Source: Eriocheir sinensis
Lineage: Eukaryota; Arthropoda; Malacostraca; Decapoda; Varunidae
Assembly (NCBI RefSeq): GCF_024679095.1
Contig: NC_066528.1
Span: forward strand, 18,186,332-18,250,331
Direction of reading: 5' to 3'
DNA length: 64,000 nt
Shown here: piece after piece, positions 42,641 to 54,999 of the stretch
Position numbering within the stretch: the stretch's first letter is position 1
Layout of the letters: each line of letters begins with the position of its first letter
The notes under the pieces: model-generated
Told to the model about the DNA's origin: nothing
Database searches by the model: none
The model's input: the letters and a program-made list of their open reading frames with translations, nothing else
Made by a program: the position numbers and the translations under genes

Positions 42641-44170
42641 ATTGGGGATACATGGGGAGGGAAAGGGGATGTGAGGGGATGTACGGGAATAGCCACCCCT
42701 GAAAGACTCACTGAGAGCCGGTTTCACAGTCCAGCACAGTCTTCGTAACAGCCCGAACCAAACTATTGAATCCCATACAATCCAAAACGGCGAGGTCTTC
42801 AATGCCACACTAAATACACAAGACTTTTCCTGTATAGGTTCGTCAAATTTGTGAACTTAAATATCAACACCAGACACTATACAAGGAAATTTCGAAGGCT
42901 CTGGTATTGGTTTGGGAGCTTACTAACCCGTCATGAGGAACTGTGAAACTGGCCGTGAAAGAAAAGAGTGACACAAATTCCACCGTAAAAGAAAATGAAA
43001 CAAAACTAACTTGTATGTATTCATGAGTCATGGTATTGGGTGTCATGCCTTGGTGGAGGAACATACCAGTTAGTCTAGAGGTTTTATTATGTAAGAAGAT
43101 CTAAGGTGACAAGATAGCTGCTGGGCTGGTGCTGGCAGTGTATATATTTAATAGGCCTGCATTTTCAAACGTATCTCTATTAGTATTAGTAGACGTATCT
43201 CACCATGAACATGAATCCTCAGTTATTGCTTTATATTTCCGTGAGGTCAGCTTTTCATGGTCAGAAATGTGGTGTGACTAAATGTGTTGAAGGAAAAGGG
43301 AATGAGAATATAGACGATAACCTTCAAGCACATGTCGAGCTGTTCTTCTCTTCTTGCTCCTCACATTAATTTCTGCATATTTGGTTACACGGGTCCTCCA
43401 GGGAATAGCCACCCCTGAAAAAAAAAAAAAGGAGGAAGAGGTACTAACACAGCGGGTGAGACACAAATTCCACCTTAAAATAAAATAAAACAAAACTAAC
43501 TTGTATTCATGAGTCATAGTATTGGGTGTCATGTCTTGGTCTGTAAGTATTAGCATGGTCACAAATCCTCAGTTTCTTATTGTTGTATTTTTCCGTGAGG
43601 TGAAGTTTTCGTGTATATGTAACTGAATGAGGTAAAGAAAAAGAAAAGTCCTGTTACCACATCAAGCTTCATGGTCACGTTATTTGCCTAGCTAGGTCGT
43701 TTTGTTACTTGTTATTCCATGTATTAGTAGATAGTGAAGGCTTAGTAATGCCTCCCACTCGAATATGGTTCTAGATTTTCAAACGCAGAAACAAGCATGG
43801 ATCTGCCTAGCTATCGTTTTTCATGTAATAGTAGATAGTGAAGGCTTTGTAATGGCTCCCCCTCGACTATGGTTCTAAATTTTAATAGATAGTCGTCAAG
43901 GGAAAAGAAAAACAAGGCTGCAAACAATATATACCGTACATTAGCAACATATGAAAATCCCTAAGTATTGTAGATATATGGCCTTTATTTTTCCTCGAGG
44001 TCAAGTTGTCAAGATTTCATAAACGTATACAAACCCACATAACATTATAAGCCTTGGGAGTTAGCTGTTGTATGTCTGGCAACGGGAAGAAGAGTATTAA
44101 GAGCACGGTTAATTGGTCCAGCGTGTCAGGTTACATGGAGTACATCTTGAGGCGGGGCTGGGTGGCAACG
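42641..44170. other. no gene seen; small dispersed repeats
   Basis: GGAATAGCCACCCCTGAAA occurs near 42688 and 43403, and ACACAAATTCCACC(G/T)TAAAA at 42972 and 43461. They are parts of one dispersed repeat. Confidence 0.5.
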
Positions 44171-44174
44171 GGTC

Positions 44175-44729
44175 AGGTTAGCCTTGATTATGGGGGTGAA
44201 TAAGAGGAGGAGGAGGAAGAGGAAAAGAGAAAGAGGACTTAGAGGAGGAAAAGGAGAGAAGCAACTGTCGAGGAAGGAGATACACATAGAAGAGGAGGAA
44301 GGGGAGAGTAAGGAACAGGAAGAGGAGGAGGAGGAGGATGGGAGAAAGGAAAACAGCATAAAAGATAGTAGACAGCATAAAAGAAGATAAAGGGAAGAGT
44401 AAGGAAAACATGTGTCAGGTGCAAGGTGTCCAGTTTAGTAAAAGGGACGAACCATAGTAACGGGAAACTCTTGCAATGTTCTCTTCCATATCGAACCTTC
44501 CCCTATAACATCATTTTGGGGTCTCTTCAAATGGCTGCTGTGATTCAATGCGTAATAATTCTAGGCGTTCCTCGTTCTTTATGTACCACGCCACCACAGG
44601 AAGAAGGGGAGGAGGAGGAGCAGGAGGAGAGGAAGAGGAGGAGGAGGGGACAGGGTTAATTGTGTGGTGGTTTTGCTTCTTGTCTGGACTCGTGACTCAG
44701 TTGTAGTAATAAAAAAAATTGTGACGTAG

Positions 44730-44785
<56 letters not shown>
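44175..44785. repeat. purine-rich tracts and (CT)n
   Basis: GAGGAG-rich 44195-44400 and 44598-44655, and (CT)n 44730-44783. Confidence 0.9.
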
Positions 44786-44945
44786 GCTTTAGTAGAGATT
44801 GTGGGTTTTGTTGTTCCATGGTGTAGTTTTATGACCCTGGTAATAGATTGAACCTTAAAAAAAAACACCCACTCCTGAGAACTCGACTCATCTGTGATCT
44901 TTGTAAATGAATACCGTACGGGCTTCATTATCTCTCAAGTGGACG

Positions 44946-45105
44946 TATAATAATCAGTTTTATTTGTGTGATTCTGTGTTTCAATGGAGTTTTGCCAGAG
45001 GGAGAGCAACAGCACCCTCTAATAAACGCTGGCAAGGATAGGGGATGTGGCTGCTGGTTTTTGCCCGCGGGGGAGGTGTGGCCTTGAAACTTGGGTCTGG
45101 CGAGG
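44946..45105. repeat. dispersed direct duplicate (partner 42468-42640)
   Basis: See partner. The two copies differ by a few bases and one small gap around GCTAAGTGG. Confidence 0.85.
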
Positions 45106-45109
45106 TTCA

Positions 45110-45935
45110 CCACACGGGTTGTTGGGTCCAAATACGTTACATTATTTGGAAGCTTGTAACCGGGAAGTATATGAAGGAATGTGTATTGTAAGGGTATTGA
45201 AATGAGTCTGCCATGTTTTGATGCTTCTAAAAGGGATATGATTTTTATTTATTTATTTATTTATTTTTTTTTTTTTGGTGGAGGTGGTGCTATACACGGG
45301 TTTAATTGCTTGGTCCAAATACGTTACTTTATATTTGGAAGCTTGTAACCGGGAAGTATATGAAGGAATGTGTATTGAAATGAGTCTGCCATATGTTTTG
45401 ATGCTTCTAAAAGGGATATGATTGTTTGTTTTTTTGTAGGTGGTGCTATACACGGGTTTAATTGCTTGGTCCAAATACGTTACATTATTTGGAAGCTTGG
45501 AACCGGGAAGTATATGAAGGAATGTGTATTGTAAGGGTATTGAAATGAGTCTGCCATGTTTTGATGCTTCTAAAAGGGATATGATTGTTTGTTTTTTTGT
45601 AGGTGGTGCTATACACGGGTTTAATTGCTTGGTCCAAATACGTTACTTTATATTTGGAAGCTTGTAACCGGGAAGTATATGAAGGAATGTGTATTGAAAT
45701 GAGTCTGCCATATGTTTTGATGCTTCTAAAAGGGATATGATTGTGTTTTTTGTTGTAGGTGGTGCCATACACGGGTTTAATTGCCTGGTCCAAATACGTT
45801 ACTTTATATTTGGAAGCTTGTAACCGGGAAGTATATGAAGGAATGTGTATTGTAAGGGTATTGGAATGAGTCTGCCATGTTTTGATGCCTCTAAAAGGAA
45901 TATAATTGCTTATTTTTTGTTGATGTGTCCTTAAA
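45110..45935. repeat. tandem repeat, five units of about 150 to 180 bp
   Basis: Each unit has GGTGGTGC(T/C)ATACACGGGTTT, CTTGGTCCAAATACGTTAC, GGAAGCTTGTAACCGGGAAG and TCTGCCAT(AT)GTTTTGATGC. A sixth degenerate unit follows to about 46060. Confidence 0.95.
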
Positions 45936-46060
45936 AGTTACATTATACTGTACTGGGATGCTGTATTGGGAAATATATGGGTTGGAGTGTGTATTGTAAA
46001 GGTATGAGAATGAACCTGCCATGTTTTGATGCCTCTGAAAAGGATATAATGTAATGTTGT

Positions 46061-47880
46061 TCTTGTGGTTGTGTCAAGGGAAGTAGAGATCCTATGAAGG
46101 GAAAGGGTATGTGAAGGGAACCATATCGGGACAGGTGCTTTTTTTTTATGTCTTTTGCGAGTTGTACAAAAGTTACACTCAAAACTAGCTTCGCACAGAG
46201 TAAAATAGACGTTGCCTCTTAAAGATAGGTAGGCAGGTATGTATTAGAAGCAATATCATTTGATTTCAACACGTATAATAGCCAATATTAACACCATACG
46301 TGATGTAAGAGCGGTTTTCCTAGCTTTTAAGAGTTGCTTTCGCGAGTTTATTTTAACGTAGCTGTTTGATGAATTCGTCAACATAGATATATCACTTTTT
46401 TTCACAAGGGTTGCTGAGGAAGACATAAGAAGAACCAAACTGATTTTATTTGATCGTACTAAAATAGAGAATAGTAACCAACGTCATCAGTTTCTGCAGC
46501 GTTGCCAGAGCCCTATTATTATGATCTGTGTGTCCCTGAATACCTGACATTTGGTTAGGATGACTTAAAAAGGGAGAGTACCGAGCTGGCACACCTGCGT
46601 AGCCTTGAGCAGTGGCCGTAAATGGTTAGGCAGTATAATTTGAAGGCACATGCTGGTTCTATGTATGGGCTACGCTGGGTGAATATAAAGCAATACCTCC
46701 ATCGTTTGAAGACTAATTTTAGACATGTTTTGTTTTTCCATGTCCCAGACGACTGCCGAGCTATTTCAAAGTATGTGTTCAATAGGTCGGTAATTATACA
46801 TGTTACGTTATTAATGATGGATGAATATGTCCTCTTTTTATCGTATTTTTCATTTAAATAATTTGAGGAAGCTCTCGTCTACACCATGATTCTTACTTCC
46901 TTTGTCTGTTTATTGCTCCCACATTCTCATCAAACATTTCGTGACTTGCACTTCCATATTGGATAAGGCTTTCGTAGAGGTTGTTGTGGGCATTTCCATG
47001 GGTAGCTTTATGAGTTTTGTGATAGTTTGACAAGGCTTCCGCACCATGAACGTGAAAACACTTATGAGAACCCGACTGATCTCCTAGTGGCCTTTGAAAA
47101 TAATTGTTGAGTTGAAAGCGTCTGATAATACGTGCCTTGAACCATAATGCTCACTTCTTATCTTTCTATATACCCAGCATTTTGGATTAACATGTAGGTA
47201 GATATACACGGATTACATCAAATAAGGGATATGTCTGGGGCTCTCATGCTAACGGGGCGAGATGGCGGTGCAGACAACAACGGGGTAGGATAATAGATGT
47301 GGGCGGGATGAGGGTTCAGACCAGAGCTAGAGACAACGGGATGGTATGAAGGTGTGGGAGGAGTCATGGGGTCGCGGGCGAAGCGGCATGCGGGTGGGGT
47401 GACCTTCCTGCCTGTGTGGGTGGTGGATCAGCCCCTGGCGGCATCCCTTTTCCCTCCCGAGTCTCTCCACTCCATAACGTGACCCCCCAGACCTCCCTTG
47501 CTCCCTTGCTTTTCTACCCTTGTTTCATGCATTCCACTCATCCTTTCACTCCTGTCATTACTATCTCTCTATCTTTCTACTCCTGTTTCATTCCTCTCGT
47601 CCTTCCTGCCTCAAATCCACCTCTCTATTCCTGTTTCTTGCATCCCACCCATTCTTCCACCCCTGTCTTGTTGGGTGAGGACGAGCCTTAAACGTGAAGT
47701 GAATACCATCAGGGCGTATTACTAATGTTGTTTGACCATGATTCGGCGATCTTAGCAGAGGCTTTGTTATCCGTCAGTAAGGACTGTTTAGTGTGCAAAT
47801 GTTTAAAGGCCCCTTGACGTCATCGCTGCTTACAGAGGAACATCACGGAATTATTTTTATGTATGTGTAGTGCTTCCCAT
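46061..47880. other. no gene seen
   Basis: Contains one fragment of the GGGCCGTATT-type MITE (46965-47125, AAGGCTTTCGTAGAGGTTGT). Frames at 46622 and 47416 have no support. Confidence 0.5.
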
Positions 47881-48175
47881 AGCGTCGGTAGGCACTCTTG
47901 GGGGGACCCAGTGGATGGCCCAGCCCGATAGTGGCGCAGACGAATTTTATTTTCAGTGGCTACCGTGACTTGCTTGGCCCATGCTGCTCCTCTTGACCGA
48001 AGTCGCTAAAATTAGGGTTGCTCGAGGATCTGGACACTGCATGTAGGTAATCTTCCGGCAGTCGCTGATAGTTGAAAATAATTGTTAGCGCCTTGTGGTG
48101 GAACTTGAACTGCTTGAACCCGGATCCTCGGGTCACCATGTCTGCGGGCTGACCACTCGGCCACCTCCTTCCGTT
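47880..48175 (-). mobile_element. tRNA-derived SINE (Leu/Ser-like head)
   Basis: The minus strand starts GGAGGTGGCCGAGTGGTCAG (box A as in class II tRNAs), then GGGTTCAAGCAGTTC (box B-like), a body, and CTGCGCCACTATCGGGCTGG shared with the other SINE. The tRNA-like part is not intact enough for a tRNA gene. Confidence 0.75.
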
Positions 48176-48619
48176 AACGCACGCATGTGTATGTATGTAT
48201 ATGTGAATGTATGTATGAATGATGTATATATGTATGTATATTTTGCTGTGTAAATATGTTGGGCTTCGGCAACACCAAAGGCTTAAAATACTGGTCTTAC
48301 TGATTTGATTTGTGTGTGTGTGTGGGGTGTGGGGGGGGGGGGCGGGGGGAGAGTCTAGGTCATTCACCATTCACTCAAGGTTCCACGTGCTTGGATAAAT
48401 GTATAAGTTATCCAATCATTCATTCCCTTGCGGCAAGGAATCTTCGTTGCTTCAGGAAAAGGAAGTGATTTGGTGAGAGGATGTGGCCGCCTATATATGG
48501 GGCACATTGTTCACACCTTCCAGCTAAGTCACCTTATATAATTAAAGTTCAACTGGTCTTCCATGACAAGGCTTGCCTACTGTACTTGTATTGAGATTAC
48601 CCACAGTCGAGGCTCATAA

Positions 48620-48623
48620 CGGC

Positions 48624-48660
<37 letters not shown>

Positions 48661-48662
48661 GT
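48620..48662. repeat. (CT)n(CA)n microsatellite
   Basis: GTCTCTCTCT run followed by CACACA. Confidence 0.9.
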
Positions 48663-49550
48663 AAGGGGGGCAGCAAGCAATGGGCCGCCTCACCAAGCAC
48701 CCTCCTCCGCACAGGCCCGTAGGAGTCAGCGGTCCGTGGCCAGGCTTCACCACCTCCGGCCCGCTGTCTAGCCTTGCAGGAGTCATGTTTCACAAAATGG
48801 ACTGCAGGGTGGGTGACAACAAACAAGACCTTGGCTATGCTCAAGGAAGCGACTCACACCCGGTTTTATCACCCTCATAGGCTCCACATGAAACCCGTGG
48901 ACACGTGTGTTTGGGAGTTCTTCAGTGTATAATTATTTTGTACGTATGTACGTAGATGCATGAGTCATGAGTCTGGGTGGACGGCGTGTACGTGGGGTTG
49001 TGGAGTCCAACGGCGGCGTCTGGCAACCTTGACATTGATTCGGGCAGCAGCAGACTTCATAATAGTGGCGGACGTCCCCTGCATGCAACGTATTCAGACT
49101 ATAAAATGCTCCTTAATTATACTTTACAAACATTTGGGTCCTTGCCGTGACCACCTGGCCCAATACGTGGCTGATGCGACTGCGGGCGATTATGTAGTAA
49201 ATGAGTAGCATAACATTCAGGATATTGTCAGCAAGGTGGGCTAGTGGTTGAAGTGTGCCCAGGCAGAGTGGAGTTTCACAGTTGTGTTGATACTGGTTAG
49301 CAGGACATCCTCTGACCAGGAAGAATGACTGGTTTGGTTGCAGTCCAGTTTTCCACTATTTTTAGGCAATAAAGGTCCGATGAATGGAAACAAAAAGGAC
49401 ATCGGTCTCATGGCACTGTTACGGTCATTAGGGAGGAGTTTAGGGGATTTACTAGACAGAGAATCCTTGGTCATTGCTTGCATGGTTATAATGATGAACG
49501 AAACGCTTGGGCTGGGTCTGCTTTGTATAGTAATGGTACTGCATTGTAGT

Positions 49551-49992
49551 TTGTATTGCATTTGTATTGGGAGTACGTTAGGTTAGGTACTATGTGCGTG
49601 TATACACATAACCTAACTTAACCATGTCTACCCTGACACTATTGATTCCAGAACTACAGCTTCAAAAAAGTGTGCTGTATATTTTCCATGGGTAAATTAT
49701 ATGAGCCTGGTGATAGTTTGACAAGGTTTATGCACCATGAAAGTGAAAAACACTTATGAGAACCCAACACATTTCCTTTGTAGCTTTTGTAATTTTTTTT
49801 TTGTGTGTGTGAAAGCCGGAAGCATCTGAGAATATGGGTTTCTACCCAGAAAATCAGTTAGCACAGCTGTCTATAACCGCTGGAAATGTGTGATATTATG
49901 TGTTCAGTCAGATCATGGTCATATAGTTAGGTTATGTGTATTCACGCATAAAGTACCTAACCTAACGTACTCCCAATACAAATGCAATACAC
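49551..49992. repeat. pair of inverted 67-bp arms with GTTAGG motif
   Basis: 49551-49617 and 49926-49992 are reverse complements apart from a few bases. They include GAGTACGTTAGGTTAGGTAC and TATACACATAACCTAAC. The 308 bases between carry a MITE-like fragment (GGTGATAGTTTGACAAGG). Confidence 0.8.
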
Positions 49993-50027
49993 TTTACAGA
50001 CTCACTCTGGCTTGGTGTAACTGTTTC

Positions 50028-50230
50028 CAGCGTTACCAAATTATCGTACTCAGCCACTCAGCACATCGTATTTTTCGGTTTTTGACTCACAGCTATAGGA
50101 AACAAACACCAACAAGTAACACTTTTAACAATAACTTCACCTAGAATCGCGTTATCTGTGTGGCTACGAAAGTTTTGGGCCCTGGAACTGATGAATGCGA
50201 TGTTTTGAGTACGATAATATGGTAACGCTG
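50028..50230. mobile_element. hAT-type MITE, about 203 bp
   Basis: CAGCGTTACCAAATTATCGT to ACGATAATATGGTAACGCTG. Closest to 63248-63448 in reverse orientation. No 8-bp duplication is readable here. Confidence 0.85.
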
Positions 50231-50274
50231 CTCTAAACTCCAAAGTGATAGGCGTTCTTCCTTTACCCGTATGC

Positions 50275-50455
50275 TCAGACGCTTTCGACTCCCAACAAAT
50301 ATTTCCAAAGGTCACAAAAGAAGAGTAGTCGGGTTTTCATGAGTGTTTTCACATGCATAGTACAGAAGCCTTGTCATACTATCACAAGCCTTATAAAACT
50401 ACCCATGGAAACACTCTCAACAACCTCTACGAAAGTCTTATCAAATGAGGGTGTG
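50275..50455. repeat. GGGCCGTATT-type MITE fragment
   Basis: CAGACGCTTTCGACTCCCAA, GGGTTTTCATGAGTGTTTTC and CTACGAAAGTCTTATCAAAT. Confidence 0.65.
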
Positions 50456-50606
50456 TAAGCCCAGTAATGTTGGAGCATGTAGGCATTTGTTATAATCTAC
50501 ATAAGCTAGGAATGTGCACAGCTATCATCTTTTGCGGGATAGTTAACGAATGAGTATTAACTGGAGGTGTGCATTTGTATGAGACTGATCCAACATAATT
50601 TGAAAG

Positions 50607-50641
<35 letters not shown>

Positions 50642-50739
50642 AAGTATGTGTTTACAATCTTGACCTTTAAGATAAAGGATATCCGTCTCCCAAACGTATT
50701 CTCTCTTTCTCTCCCTCTCTCTCTCTCGGTGATTCTGTG

Positions 50740-51427
50740 ATGGCAAGACGTGTGGTTGTGGTTGCCTTGCTCGCCCTAGGCTATGGAGGCGCCCTCTGCC
50801 TCGCCTCGGCCTGGGACTGTGCCAAGCCTGATCAAGTCGTGAATAACACCGTTGAAAGTGTTTATTACAAATATGCAGACCAACCGCAAAAAAGCATGTC
50901 GACATCGTTATACGTGAAGCCGGGAAGTGACTTTAAGGCTGTCTGCGTCAGGGCGAGGAACGAAACTGTAGAACCAATTGAAGTTTGTTTTCCTGGTGAA
51001 AGAATGGAGCTAAACAGTACCACGTGGAATCTGTTGAAGGTGAAAGTAGAGGTCGTGAGTTATGTTTTCAGTTATTCGATCAGATTTCGTCTGGAGGTCG
51101 GCAGTAATACCAAAACGGAAGAGAAAGCCTACAGTACATCGGCTATCACACGTTTGAGAGTTTTAGCTAATGGCACCTCGGAATGGCTACTCGAACCACC
51201 AGACCCCTGCCCTAACACCACCACTGAAAACCCTACCTCTACCCCTCCATCCACGTCTTCTTTCAACTCTCTGACCACTGAGGACCAAGAACACTACACT
51301 TCTACCGAGATCCCAGCAGAAGTTTCAAAACCTCAGTCGCTGATGGTGATTATAGTGCCTGTGGTGGCGGTGACATTGGCAATAGTGGTGGCCATTTGGA
51401 AGAGGCAACGGAGACCTTCGACCCAAC
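50740..51427 (+). CDS. receptor-like gene copy 3, signal peptide to membrane helix exon
   Basis: ATG at 50740. Signal peptide (MARRVVVVALLALGYGGALC), then WDCAKPDQVVNNTVES, an ectodomain with SLYVKPGSDF, VCVRARNET, VCFPG, LNSTTWNLLKV and ITRLRVLANGTSEW, and an expanded Thr/Ser/Pro stalk (NTTTENPTSTPPSTSS and more) that is longer than in the other copies. Helix VIIVPVVAVTLAIVVAIW, then KRQRRPSTQ and the donor AAC|gttagt at 51428 (phase 1). It lacks the FDGC cysteine region that copies 1, 2 and 4 have. Several N-glycosylation sites (NNT, NET, NST, NGT, NTT). The matching tail exon is at 58335, phase compatible. Full product would be 483 aa. Confidence 0.8.
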
Positions 51428-51436
51428 GTTAGTATA

Positions 51437-51442
51437 TTCTTA

Positions 51443-51499
<57 letters not shown>

Positions 51500-51673
51500 T
51501 CGTGTTATAGTGGACCCGCCCTTTTCTCTCTGCGTCCCTTTGTGTGGGGGGATGGAAGGCTCGGGTCCTCCTTGTATAGATGAGCCGACCATATCGTTGT
51601 CTTTTGTAGGCCTCGGTGTGGCGTGGCGTTGTCTGAGGCGACTCCAGGGGTTAATATTTTCTCTGCTTTCTCG

Positions 51674-51715
<42 letters not shown>

Positions 51716-51861
51716 AGGAGGATGCCATTGAAGATTATTATTATTATTATTATTATTATTATTGTAGGTAGTAGAAGTAGTAGTAGTAGTAGTAGTGGTG
51801 GTGGTGGTGGTGGTCGTAGTAATATGCTGTTCATAAAATTACGTATATAATATTAGCCGCT

Positions 51862-51898
<37 letters not shown>

Positions 51899-51905
51899 GG
51901 CAGCT
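51437..51905. repeat. microsatellites: (GA)n, (GT)n, (ATT)n, (TAG)n, (GT)n
   Basis: (GA)n 51449-51496, (GT)n 51678-51714, (ATT)n about 51735-51764, (TAG/TGG)n 51765-51815 and (GT)n 51863-51897. Confidence 0.95.
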
Positions 51906-52139
51906 GGTCACCATACTACTATATTGATCGGCGGGTGTGCGAGGGAGGGCCCACCACCACCACTACCAGCAGCAAATAGTTCTCCACGGTTGTCCAGCAC
52001 CACCAAGGACCATCCCTGCTTGACCGTGACCAGCCTCGCCTGTGTTGCGTCATCCACACACATATCACGTGACGCACAGCTACATGTTGACAGCGCGGCG
52101 CGGGAACTGAAAAAGATAGGGTCGTATAAGACATTTCGC

Positions 52140-52745
52140 CGCCCAAGAACACTAATTTGACACGGCTTTCGTAGGAGTTCTATGACCCTGGTAGTAGTTT
52201 GACCCTTCTTCTGTACCATGAACTTAAAGAAACACTCATTAGATCCCGATTGATCCCCTCTTTGACCTTTTGAAATAGTTGATGTGAAAAGCGAAAGGGT
52301 CTTGTATAATACTGATATATGTAGCTGAAATTATAAGACGCTTTGCTATCTCACATCACCTATTTCTAAAGGTCAAAGAGGGGTTAATTCAGGTTCTAAT
52401 GAGTGTTTTTTTAGGCTCAGGGTACAGAGGAAGGATGAAACTACCCCTGGAAATGCCCACAACTCCTACGAAAGCCTTGTCAAATATGTGTTCTTGGAAT
52501 GTCTCATAATACGACCCCATGGCGGCCTTACAAAACACTTTCGCTTCTCACATTATCTCTTTCTAAAGGTCAAAGATGGGGTGAATTGGGTTCTAATAAG
52601 TGTTTCTACAGGTTCATGATACAGAGGAAGGGTCACATTATCACCAGGGTCATAGAACTGCTCCTGGAAATGCCCACAACTCATACGAAAGCCTTGTCAA
52701 ATATGTGTTCTTGGGCGATGAAATGTCTTGTAATACGATCCTAAA
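52140..52745. repeat. three GGGCCGTATT-type MITE copies in alternating orientation
   Basis: About 52145-52320, 52325-52510 and 52515-52745. Shared text: GGCTTTCGTAGGAGTT, TACCATGAAC, CTTTCTAAAGGTCAAAGA and TTGTCAAATATGTGTTCTTGG. Confidence 0.7.
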
Positions 52746-52989
52746 TGCCTGCTGTGTAGACTGAAAAAAAATGTGTCTGCTGGTGTATAAACTGTATATT
52801 CATCTAGCTTACCAGCGTTTGAGGAATGTCTTCCCTTCATCGTCGGCTTGGAAACGCCTTTTGTTATATATTTTTTCAGCTCAAGGACGAAAATTAATGT
52901 GAAAAAAGCCCGCTAATCACTGCTCCTATATAAGAACGTTTAGATGAGTGACCATAAGGGACATGACATGGTTTATCAATATGCAACTA

Positions 52990-53610
52990 CTTTCTACGCC
53001 AGATAGATAAATTATGGGAGAATCTCATATAGCCTACTTGAATGGCTACTCGGAATGTACTGCAACTATGGTCCTCGCAAGACATTTATATACTAACTTT
53101 GCCAGATAGATAAATTATGGGTGAATCTTATATAGCCTACTTGAATGTCTACTCGGAATGTACTGTAACTGGTTCTCGCAAGACATTTATATACTAACTT
53201 TGCCAGATAGATAAATTATGGGTGAATTTTATATAGCCTACTTGAATGGGTACTCGGAATGTACTGTAACTGGTTCTCGCAAGACATTTATATACTAACT
53301 TTGCCAGATAGATAAATTATGGGTGAATCTTATATAGCCTACTTGAATGTCTACTCAGAATGTACTGTAACTATGGTTCTCGCAAGACATTTATATACTA
53401 ACTTTGCCAGATAGATAAATTATGGGTGAATCTTATATAGCCTACTTGAATGGCTACTCAGAATGTACTGTAACTATGGTTCTCGCAAGACATTTATATA
53501 CTAACTTTGCCATATAGATAAATGATGGCCAAATCTTACATACTCGCGTGGCTATATACTCAGAATGTAACTATGGTTCTCGCAACAGACATTTGATAAA
53601 CGAAAGGTTG
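52990..53610. repeat. tandem repeat of 101-103 bp, about six copies
   Basis: Unit: GCCAGATAGATAAATTATGG, TATAGCCTACTTGAATG, TACTCGGAATGTACTGTAAC and TCTCGCAAGACATTTATATA. Confidence 0.95.
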
Positions 53611-53639
53611 GTCCATATCCTCAGCCATATCAGGGCACA

Positions 53640-54035
53640 CACATCCACATTTGATAAGGCTTTCGTAAAGGTCGTTGTGTTAGTATTTCCATGGGTAGTT
53701 TTATGAGTATAGTATAGTAACAGTTTGACAAGGCTTCTACACCATGAACAGGAAAAACACTCATGGGAACCCGACTATTCTTTGCGGCCTTTGGAAAGAT
53801 TTACTGAGAGTCGAGAGCAAGGGCCATATTTTTAAACATTTCTGCGCCCAAGAACACGTAATTTACTAGTCTTTCGTGGGAGTTTAGGGCATTTCCAGGG
53901 GTACTTTTATGATCCTGGTGGTGGTCTGAGCCTTCTTCTGTACCGTGAACCTAAAAGAAGACTCATTAGAACTCAATTAACCTCCTTTTTGGACTTTGGA
54001 AATAGTTGGTGTGAAGGATGAGAGCATCTGACAAT
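53640..54035. repeat. two GGGCCGTATT-type MITE copies
   Basis: ACATTTGATAAGGCTTTCGT and CACGTAATTTACTAGTCTTTC mark the two starts; CACTCATGGGAACCCGACTA and GACTCATTAGAACTCAATTA the inner parts. Confidence 0.65.
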
Positions 54036-54284
54036 ACCAACCAAAGATGTTATGCAAATGATGACACATGGGTGAGCTGTGAAGGGTGGCGTGACGGGAG
54101 GTGTAGGTGTGGGTGTGGGTGTGCGGGCATGTGGCTGCTGCATCACTCCGCCAAACACTCCAAGCGACCTTCACGCTGGAAGAACATACGGAAGTGAAAG
54201 GATGGTGGACATAGGCGGAGAGAGTGAGTGGTGACCATGGACCATACCCACCTACGCTATCCTATGCTTTTTTTTCTTTTTGTT

Positions 54285-54530
54285 GTTGCTGTTGATGGGT
54301 GGCTTCCTAAGAACACCCGGTTTTGGTGGCCTCGTAGTATTTCCTTTGTCATGTTTTTCTTAATGCTGTATTCGTTAGCTAAGCATGGTCCAGTATTACC
54401 CGGCACGCTGTTGATGGGTGGCTGCCTAAGAACACCCGATTTTGGTGGCCTCGTAGTATTTCCTTTGTCATGTTTATCTTAATGCTGTATTCGTTAGCTA
54501 AGCATGGTCCAGTATAACCCGGCACGTAGT
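54285..54530. repeat. two tandem copies of about 118 bp
   Basis: CTGTTGATGGGTGGCT to CCAGTAT(T/A)ACCCGGCACG occurs twice with a handful of differences. Confidence 0.9.
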
Positions 54531-54643
54531 TTCTATTAGTTACGGGTATCACGAGCATTTGCTGACGATGATGTGGCTTATTCTGCATCGTAATGGGACC
54601 TTCAGCGCGTCTTTGCTCCCCCTGAACCAACAAACAACCCGAC

Positions 54644-54837
54644 CAACGTTGCCAGATTGTCGTACTCAGCCTCCCATGTTTGCCGATTTCCGACCCCAAA
54701 CACTGCCTCCTCGACCCCAATAACTGCCTTCTTATACAGTTATCATTAAAATGGTTAATTATTGGTGTTTATGGCAATAGCTATGGCTCGGAAACCGGTA
54801 AATACGAGGCTCTGAGTACGATAATCTGGCAACGGTG
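54644..54837. mobile_element. hAT-type MITE, 194 bp, perfect 8-bp target duplication
   Basis: CAACGTTGCCAGATTGTCGT to ACGATAATCTGGCAACGGTG, flanked by AACCCGAC at 54636-54643 and 54838-54845. Confidence 0.95.
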
Positions 54838-54999
54838 AACCCGACAGCTTTTTTTCTTCCTTTTCACCAGCCGTCCGTGTCTGTCTTTATTCTGCGTTCT
54901 CCGTCGACCTTCACACACCAAACAACAGGAGCCACAACCCATATAGGACAAGTTTTCTGCTATATAGTTGAAATGCGTTTATTTTCGAAGAATAAGATG

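Noticed and set aside
48100..48175. Possible tRNA-Leu/Ser on the minus strand
   Set aside because: Box A is good but the T arm is GGTTCAAGCAGTTC with no matching stem and it runs into a SINE body.
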